From Diphasiastrum complanatum (Eukaryota > Streptophyta > Lycopodiopsida > Lycopodiales > Lycopodiaceae), in NCBI GenBank assembly GCA_029204225.1, contig CM055110.1, forward strand, positions 41,087,862 through 41,151,861: a stretch of 64,000 bases of DNA. The letters are read 5' to 3'. The notes below the pieces were generated by a model. The model saw only the letters and a list, made by a program, of their open reading frames with translations, was not told the origin of the DNA and searched no databases. This document shows, in pieces, positions 57,401-64,000 of the stretch. Position 1 is the stretch's first letter. Each line of letters begins with the position of its first letter. A program made the translations under genes and the position numbers.

Positions 57401-59132
57401 TCATTATGTGTATCGAGTCCCATTTGACATTATTACTGATCACCAGTCTTTACGTTATCTGTTTTCTCAACGTGACCTTAGTGATCGTCAATTTCGTTGG
57501 TTGCAGTTTTTACAGTCTTTTAATTTCTCCATATTGTATCGTCCTGGTCGTGCTAACACTGCTGCTGATGCATTATCTCGTCTTCCAGCTTTGTTAAATA
57601 CACTCGTTTCTACTATTCCTCCATGGTTTGATGCTCTACTTGCAGCATACCTTACATGTTCTGATTTTCGTGATGTTTATAGTTCTGCCCCACCTGTTTC
57701 GTTCAGTCCTCATCAGGTTTACTCCATTATTGACAATCGTCTTTATCATTATGATTCTCTTTGTATCCCTAGTTCTTTGGGTATCCGTTCCCAGTTGTTG
57801 TCGGATGCTCATTCCTCTCCTGTTGGGGGTCACTTTGGTTTTTAGAAGTCTTATGCTCGTCTCAAAGACCATTTCTATTGGCCCTCTCTTCGATCTGAGC
57901 TTGCTGTACTTATTCGTACCTGCCCTTTCTGTCTTCGTAATAAGTACTCCTGTTCTAAATCTGCTGGTTTGCTCCAGAGCTGGCCTATTCCTCATCGCCA
58001 GTGGACTGATATATCTATCGACTTTATCCTTGGCCTTCCCCATACCCAGCGTGATCACGATTCATGTATGGTGGTAGTTGACAGGTTCTCGAAACAAGCA
58101 CATTTTATCCCAGTTCGCAGTACTATCACAGCAGAGCAGTGTGCACGTTTGTTCCTATCAGAGATTTTCCGCCTGCATGGATTTTCTCGTACTATCCTTT
58201 CTGATTGGGATAGTAAGTTTACATCTATATTCTGGACAGAGCTTATGCGTATTTTGGATGTTCAGCTTTTTATGGGTTCTGCTTATCATTCTACTTCTGA
58301 TGGGCAGTCTGAGGTCCTTAACAGGATCCTTGAGGATTATTTACGCCATTTTGTTACTCCTTCAGGGAAGGATTAGGATCAGCATTTATGTTTAGCAGAG
58401 TATAGCTATAATAGCTCTGTTAGTACCAGCACAGGTGTCTCTCCATTTTTATTATCTCATGGCTATGCACCTCTTTTACCTGGCATTCCTCTTTCTCCTG
58501 AGGATACACCTGTTACACTTGCATCTTTTCTATCAGGTGCTCGAGAGCTTATTACTCGGGCCAGTTCTCATTTACAGCATGTTCAGCAGCGTTATCAGAC
58601 CTCAGTTGATCGTCACCGCCGCCATGTTGAGTTTCAGCTTGGAGATATGGTTTATCTACGCTTACAGTTTGCACGTCATCATTTTGTCCAGGGCCATGCT
58701 TCTACTGAGAAGCTTGCACCACGTTATTATGGGCCTTATCGCATTGTGGAGGTTCTTAGTCCAGTTACATATCGCTTACAGCTTCCTGCTTCCACACACG
58801 CCTGTGATGTATTCCATGTCAGTTTATTACGTGCTGCTATTGAGGATGACGCTCCTTGTGATGCTGAGTTTCCTATTGCTCCAGAGTTATTTCCATTTTT
58901 ACCTACTGCTATATTACAGGTCCGTCTATACCATAGTCGACGCCGCCGGCAGATTCAGTTTTTGGTCCAGTGGGATGGTCGTCCTATTGAGGAGGCTACC
59001 TGGGAGCCTATTGATGTGTTTTATCATACACCATTACTTGCGGATCAGGCTCGTGCTCTTGCTGCACTTGTTGATTCCTCTACATCAGATGTTCCTCTAG
59101 CTGTTGATGCACCAGGGCTTGCTGCTACTTGA
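54493..59132 (+). pseudogene. Gypsy-B copy 2 gag-pol (full length, four lesions)
   Basis: The ATG at 54493 is chosen because it aligns with copy 1 at 27658. Gag capsid (LENWFAKLDTYF), zinc knuckle CFCCKSPDHLARDC, protease ALVDTGSTHSF, RT with [15 protein letters not shown] and YFDDILIFS, RNase H VETDASNVGLGALL, integrase zinc domain (TCPFCLRNK, intact Cys pair) and core, ending in chromodomain FLVQWDGRPIEEATWEP. Lesions: TAG at 55819, a one-base loss near 56553, TAG at 57843, TAG at 58374. The integrase SDRDSKF reads SDWDSKF. Leader 53829-54492 is pyrimidine-rich. The encoded polyprotein would be about 1,540 residues. Confidence 0.9.
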
Positions 59133-59178
59133 TCCGGTTATCTTTTCGGCAGTTGGGTCTTTTTTTTGTGTCGGGGAG

Positions 59179-59596
59179 AGTTATGGACTCGGCTCATTAC
59201 ATTCGCCGCGTCCATTTACATTTACAGTTACTTTACTTTATGCATAAGCAGGCCTTGGGCCCTTTTTTATTCATTAGTGACATTCAGACTATATGGTTGG
59301 CGTTTGGCCTTATTATTCATTATTAGGGCATTTGGACATATTACTGGAGAGTAGGGGCCTTCTTGGAGGGCGCACTATTGTCCCTCCCAGTTAGGCCCTA
59401 GCCACTGGAAGCTTCCTTTTAGGGCTTCCTCTTGGCTATAAGTAGGGAAACTGTGTCATTTGTCATTCAGCTGATGATATTGATCTCTCTCTTTAGCCTC
59501 CTTAATCTCTCTCTTTCCTGCTTTCTAGGGTTAAGTCTTGCTTATGTGATGCTTTCATAGCTTAATTCTAGATCAGCTGTGGCTCTATTCGTAACT
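59179..59596 (+). mobile_element. Gypsy-B copy 2 3' LTR (418 bp)
   Basis: Follows tcggggag. It starts AGTTATG and ends CGTAACT, and carries TATA-like tataagta at 59437-59444. The integrase frame of another gypsy element resumes immediately after it. Confidence 0.85.
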
Positions 59597-60560
59597 TGAT
59601 GCCATTTGGGTAGTAGTTGTCAGGCTAACCAAAATGGCGTAGTTTATTCCAACAAAAACTACTGTCACAGCTTCGGAACTTGCACAACTCTTTGTTGGAA
59701 AGTTGTTCAGGTTGTATGGATTGCCGAACGATATTGTTATTGATCGTGACTCTAAGTTCACTGACAAGTTCTGGTACGCAGTCTTTGAAAGACTGGAAAT
59801 TACCTTAAGTCTTTCGTCTACGGATCACCCAGAATCTGATGGGAAGACCGAACATGTCAACTAGTCAATGGAAGATATGCTTCGCACATATTTTTCCAGA
59901 CGACAATCAGATTGGGAAAAGTACCTCCCAATTGGTTGAGTTTGCATGCAATAGTATGAAGCATTATGCTACTGGATTTGCTCTTGTACAACTTTCAGCC
60001 TCATTCCCCTATCTCTGTTGAACTCAAAGGTTTCAAGGTACAAGCTGCAACTAATTTCTTGCACGATATGCAGGAAATGTTGCAGGTGGCTAAGGAAAGC
60101 ATCAGATCGGCTCAGGATCGAGCCCAATTCTATGCTAACCGCAACCGCTCTTCTCAAGAATTTGAGATCGGTGATTGGCTGTATCTTAAAATCCCAAAAG
60201 ATTCTAAGGTCCTTCGAATGGGGAAATGCCCCAAGCTGTCTCCACGATATAGCAGCCCTTTTAAGATTGTTAACAAGATTAATCGGTCCGCATATCGACT
60301 AGAACTTCCCTCTGGAACTACGGTTCATCCTGTATTCCACGTGAAGCATTTAAACCTTATTCCAGGAGATGATCTACTGTTGTTGGAGGACTTGACTACC
60401 TTTGTTTTGCTCCTTTGGAACCAGAAGTTACTATTGACGAGTATCTGGTTCGTTGGAAAGGTAGATCCGAGGACGAGAATACTTGGGAGAAGAGTGAGAC
60501 CTCAAACTAAGATTCCCAGATTTTCTCCCTTAGAGAGGGTCTTTTTTAAGTGGGAGGGAA
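59597..60560 (+). pseudogene. Gypsy-C integrase core to chromodomain
   Basis: Starts inside the integrase (DAIWVVVV, RLTKMA) where gypsy-B copy 2 interrupted it; the upstream part is not found on the other side. It continues IPTKTTVTASELAQLFV, LYGLPNDIVIDRDSKF (catalytic Asp) and STDHPESDGKTEHVN (catalytic Glu). Then come AQDRAQFYANRNRSS, LSPRYSSPFKIV and HPVFHVKHL. A frameshifted chromodomain follows (EYLVRWKGRSEDENTWE, about 60440-60495). Several stops (59631, 59861, 59936) and frameshifts are present. It resembles gypsy-A in organisation but is clearly distinct. Confidence 0.82.
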
Positions 60561-61119
60561 TGTTATGGACCCCTTTGGCTCCCATAAACATTACACCTAC
60601 TTGAGGTGTGAATGCGGACTGGAGCCCTTGAATTGTCTTTGACCAGTGGATTTGGATAGCCCATGTCTGCCATGTGTCATTGACCCATTTGTCCGCTTGT
60701 CATGCCTTCCATAGCCTATTTGTGTATAGGGTAGGACCCTTTTGCATATATAGGAGGGACCCTCTTGAGGATTCATTCCCTCCTCGAAGGAACTGGAGGG
60801 AGGAGTATTATGCATGCCAAGTTGATCTTGTCGTTTGTGCTAATTAGACTTGGTAGTTGCTCCGCGAAATTGGTGACGGTTGGTATGGGATGCCACCATT
60901 GCTGGAGGATGGCTACTGCTAATGGCTCTAGGGAACAGAGGGTGGGCTAGCTCTAAGGTGGGGTGGATCATGAGCGTTTGACTTCTTGTGATGTAGTGTA
61001 GCTATGTAGTACTAGACTTTGCCAATCATGGGGGTTGTGATAGTTACCTCCTACCATGTTTGAAGTGTCAAATCAATTTTGAAAAGCTCTTCAGTCGTCT
61101 TAAGTTCTAAGTTCTAACA
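60561..61119 (+). mobile_element. Gypsy-C 3' LTR (about 559 bp)
   Basis: Preceded by the purine tract gtgggaggga. It begins TGTTATGG, and the best matching end is TTCTAACA at 61119, giving TGTTA...TAACA inverted ends. A promoter-like tatatagg lies near 60747. The right boundary is inferred because no second copy is available. Confidence 0.6.
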
Positions 61120-61222
61120 CTGAGCATGAAAGCCATTGATTAGATTCTAATGTTGGAATACTCACTATATTGCTGTCATTGATTAGGTGTCTAATGTCAA
61201 AGAGCTGTTCAAGTCTTCGAAG
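61120..61222. other. Short unassigned spacer
   Basis: Nothing recognised between the gypsy-C LTR end and the hAT array. Confidence 0.3.
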
Positions 61223-61309
61223 CCCGTTCCGACCAAAATGGGTCGGAACGCCCCGTTCCGATCGTTCCGTACGTTCCATACGTTCCGGAATGAACTGGGT
61301 CGGAATGAT
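61223..61309 (+). repeat. CGTTCCG/CGGAACG subterminal array upstream of hAT copy 2
   Basis: At least six cgttcc(g) words plus inverted ggtcgga/cggaatg words are followed by T and A runs (61310-61332). The layout matches the GTCCGG array before hAT copy 1: word array, then homopolymers, then leader, then BED-finger ATG. A role as transposase binding sites is inferred. Confidence 0.5.
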
Positions 61310-61885
61310 ATTTTTTAAGTTAAAAAAAAAAATGTAAAAACCTGTTGGCCCGTGCATTCTCCATTTCACAGTTAGTGAGCAGGGAAAGTGCGCCTACAGT
61401 CATTTTCGAGATGAGCTGAGTGGTGAATGTGTTGTGCTTTTTCTGTCATCATTGTTTGGGTATGTCAGTGTGATCAGCTGCAGGATTGTGTGGTGATCTT
61501 AGTTTCGTTTTTCAGATCCCATTTTGTCAGTTTTTTCAACATCTTTTTTTCTTAAGTTTTCTAATTTGATGGGCATAGAATGGGCTGTAGGCATCAGATT
61601 AGGATACTTGTTTGTCCGTTTAGTTTCTCCCGTTCGTTGTTTCTTTTCTCAAGTTTTTGTAGTTTTTTGGGAATCCCACTACGTAGGCTAGAGTTAGGGC
61701 TTCTTTTAGACATTTTTTAGGATTTCGGAAAATCTGCAGGGTTCAGTGTTTGTTGTTTGTTGTTTGGTGTTTGTTGTTTTGTGTTTTGTTTTTTGAGTTT
61801 AGTGGTCAAGTTGCTTGTGGTCGTCGAGATTTAGAGTTTGCGGTTTTTTTTTTGGGATTTTTTTAGTTTCTAGTTTAGGGTTCAT

Positions 61886-64000
61886 CATGCATAGGCCGTC
61901 ATATTGGGATGAGGTGTAGCTTTTACAGGATGAGGATGGTAGGTATGAGGGACTGGTGCTAAGCGCTGGAAATGTCCGTTTTGCCAGTTTGATTACTCCA
62001 ACACACTCACCAGTGTGAGGGCTCACCTTGTCGGTTCATCAGATGGGGCCACAGTTGGCATACGAGGTTGCCCCATGGTTCTAGAGGCGGAGCGGCATCG
62101 TTTGATTGAGACTTACTCACGATCAGGCATTGCAGTTCCTATAGCTCCCACACCTGTTGTTGCACCAGTTGTTAGTCGGGGCCCCTCCTCTAGTCATGAG
62201 CCACCAGTCGCTCCTATGGGCATTCTTGAGAGGATGAGGCAGGCAGTGCTGCTGCATTTGCTTCCACTAGCTGACCATCCACATCTACGACACCTCCTAT
62301 CACATCCACAACACCTCCCACTAGATCGGGGCATCCTGAGAGACCTTCCACTTCTGCTACACTGGTAGTGTCCCACTTTCGTTAGACGCAGAGCCTGTTG
62401 TCGATGACCGAGCACCACCCCGGGCACCTCGTCCACCTTGAGTGAAATCCACCCCACTCTCCTACCTCAGAGCACCATTCGTCAGTCCTTTCGACGGGGC
62501 AATGATGAGGTAGCTGAGAGGGCATTGGCAGACATGTTCTATGGCCTGAACCTACCATTTGCTATAGCGGATACCCACCTATTTCGAGATGCCATTGCTG
62601 CTGTAGCGGCCCCAACCACTGAGGCCCTTCGCACCACACACTTTAGGGCAGCATACGACCGTGTTGATACACAGTTGCAGCAGCTTAGGTCAGGCTAGGA
62701 GGTTTTTGGTTGCTCCATCATGGCAGATGGATGGACTGACATGCGGAGTAGGTCAGTCGTCAACATCTTGATTTCCAGTTGCATGGGCACCATGTTCTGG
62801 AAGGCAGTTGACTCCTCTCGTGGGGGTGCCATCCAGGACGCTCGCTATATATTTGAGCAGATTGATGGAGCCGTATTGCATGTTGGCCCCACTCATGTGG
62901 TGCAGGTTGTCACAAACAATGCATCCAACTGCTTTGAGATGGGGAGGATTTTGACAGCTACTTACCCCCACATTGTCTGGACGCCTTGTGCAGCCCACTC
63001 CATTGACTTGATGTTCAAGGAGATTTCGCGTCTAGATTGGGTCACTGCTATCACATCTAGGGCCATGACTGTAGTGAACATTGTCAGACGGAAACGTCGA
63101 GCCTTGACCATGTTTTGCATGCACAACAAATTGGACCTGCGGAAGCCTGCTTCCACCAAATTTGGATACCATGTATTGGTGCTTGAGCGCTTGCTCAAGT
63201 GTCGAGAGCCACTAGGTAGGATGGCCACATCTATGAATTTCATTGCTTGGGATCAGAGCCAGGGACCAGATGGCGTGGCCTGCATTGCTACAGTTTTTGC
63301 CACGGACTTTTGGCGTGATGTGGAGCAGCTCGTCACTGCTTTGCGCCCATGTATGCGGTTCTTCGGCTGGTGGATTGAGAGGGCAGTACCATGGGGCTGT
63401 GTACGAGTTCATGGACCGCATCGGCGAGGCTTTGCAGCGGCCACTTCTTCCACAGGCCAGGTATGTATGTCACTTCAATTCAACATTATATTCAGGCATT
63501 TTCATTTCATTGTATGACCTCATGGCTGTTGGTGATCGTTTATGGTTTATTGCTTGCACGTTTTTTGCTTGTAGGATGGCGGAGCTCAAATCCATATGGC
63601 TACGACGATGGAATAAGTTCCATCGACCCATTCACGCAGTGGCTCACCTACTACACCCATTGTGGCAGTCACCTAGCCAGCTGCAGGACGAGGAGCTATC
63701 AGGTGATTGGGACACATATGTGTCGCAGATCTACACAGGACAGGGGCAGCTATACGAGTTGGAGGTTCAGTACAGCAGGTACAAGAGCCAGTTGGGAGCG
63801 TTCTCGAGGGAGTTGGCGAAGGAGAGAGATAGCCGACTTCGTGCAGTCACATGGTGGGGTATTTTTGGGGGACCTCACCCCGGTTTTGATGAGGCTTGCG
63901 CTTCGTGTCCTCTCACAGGTATTTACCATACTTTTTTTCTTGATGTTCATCGTTGTCTTCTTTTCAGTCTTAGGTGGTGTTTTCGAGAAATGTTCTTACT
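61886..64000 (+). pseudogene. hAT transposase copy 2 (BED finger, DUF659, first intron), running off the window
   Basis: The ATG is at 61886-61888. BED-type finger: KCPFCQFDY...VRAHLVGSS (after an early stop and frameshift), then AERHRLIETYS, a Pro-rich linker, and YGLNLPFAIADTHLFRDAIA. TAG at 62696 is followed by IMADGWTDMRSRSVVNILIS, VTNNASNCFEMG and CAAHSIDLMF. A TGA and a frameshift lie near 63380. Donor after 63460, acceptor before 63575 and donor after 63918 match the intron positions of hAT copy 1. Exon 2 reads AELKSIWLRRWNKFHRPIHA. The dimerisation exon lies beyond the window. It preserves in one orientation the segment inverted in copy 1. Confidence 0.82.

Overview
The window is repeat-dominated nuclear DNA from a land plant. 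It contains chromodomain Ty3/gypsy elements, Ty1/copia elements with tRNA-iMet primer sites, a DUF659-type hAT transposase with spliceosomal introns, an En/Spm (CACTA) TNP2-like fragment, several non-LTR retrotransposon pieces and a tRNA-derived SINE. I recognise no intact host gene. The dense nesting and long unassignable spacers suggest a large, retrotransposon-bloated genome (fern, lycophyte or gymnosperm are possible), but the species cannot be fixed from the sequence.

Layout. 1-542: end of an LTR with an Athila/Tat-like primer-binding site. 2020-3805 (minus): broken multi-zinc-knuckle gag. 4360-7690: unassigned AT-rich DNA with one SINE-like insertion in perfect 16-bp target duplications. 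7740-13437: LINE pieces ending in (CT)n tails, one of them interrupted by a minus-strand gypsy-A fragment (10720-12228). 13438-15160: unassigned, with a possible terminal exon. 15199-19944: a hAT transposase locus whose middle third lies inverted downstream of its own 3' end. 19946-21625: minus-strand LINE copies. 21627-22169: a (TA)n(GA)n microsatellite whose GA part is 513 bp.

22170-27657: mostly unassigned, with short gypsy and hAT fragments and hairpin-rich GC islands. 27658-38290: gypsy-B copy 1, split by a nearly complete gypsy-A element (29681-35102) in a perfect 5-bp target duplication. 38291-40630: unassigned. 40635-41253: ORF1-like remnant. 41437-48420: a CACTA fragment fused to gypsy-D, itself split by a young copia element with 652/654-bp LTRs (41789-47081) whose pol has lost its catalytic motifs. 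48491-53720: small fragments and a 280-bp tandem duplication. 53725-59596: gypsy-B copy 2, sitting in the integrase of gypsy-C (59597-61119). 61223-64000: a second hAT copy running off the window.

The elements are related in time by nesting: A is younger than B1, the copia is younger than D, and B2 is younger than C. Nearly every coding region carries stops or frameshifts. The largest intact frame is the 924-codon gypsy-A pol. Identities quoted here were counted by eye, and domain names rest on recognised motifs, not on searches.
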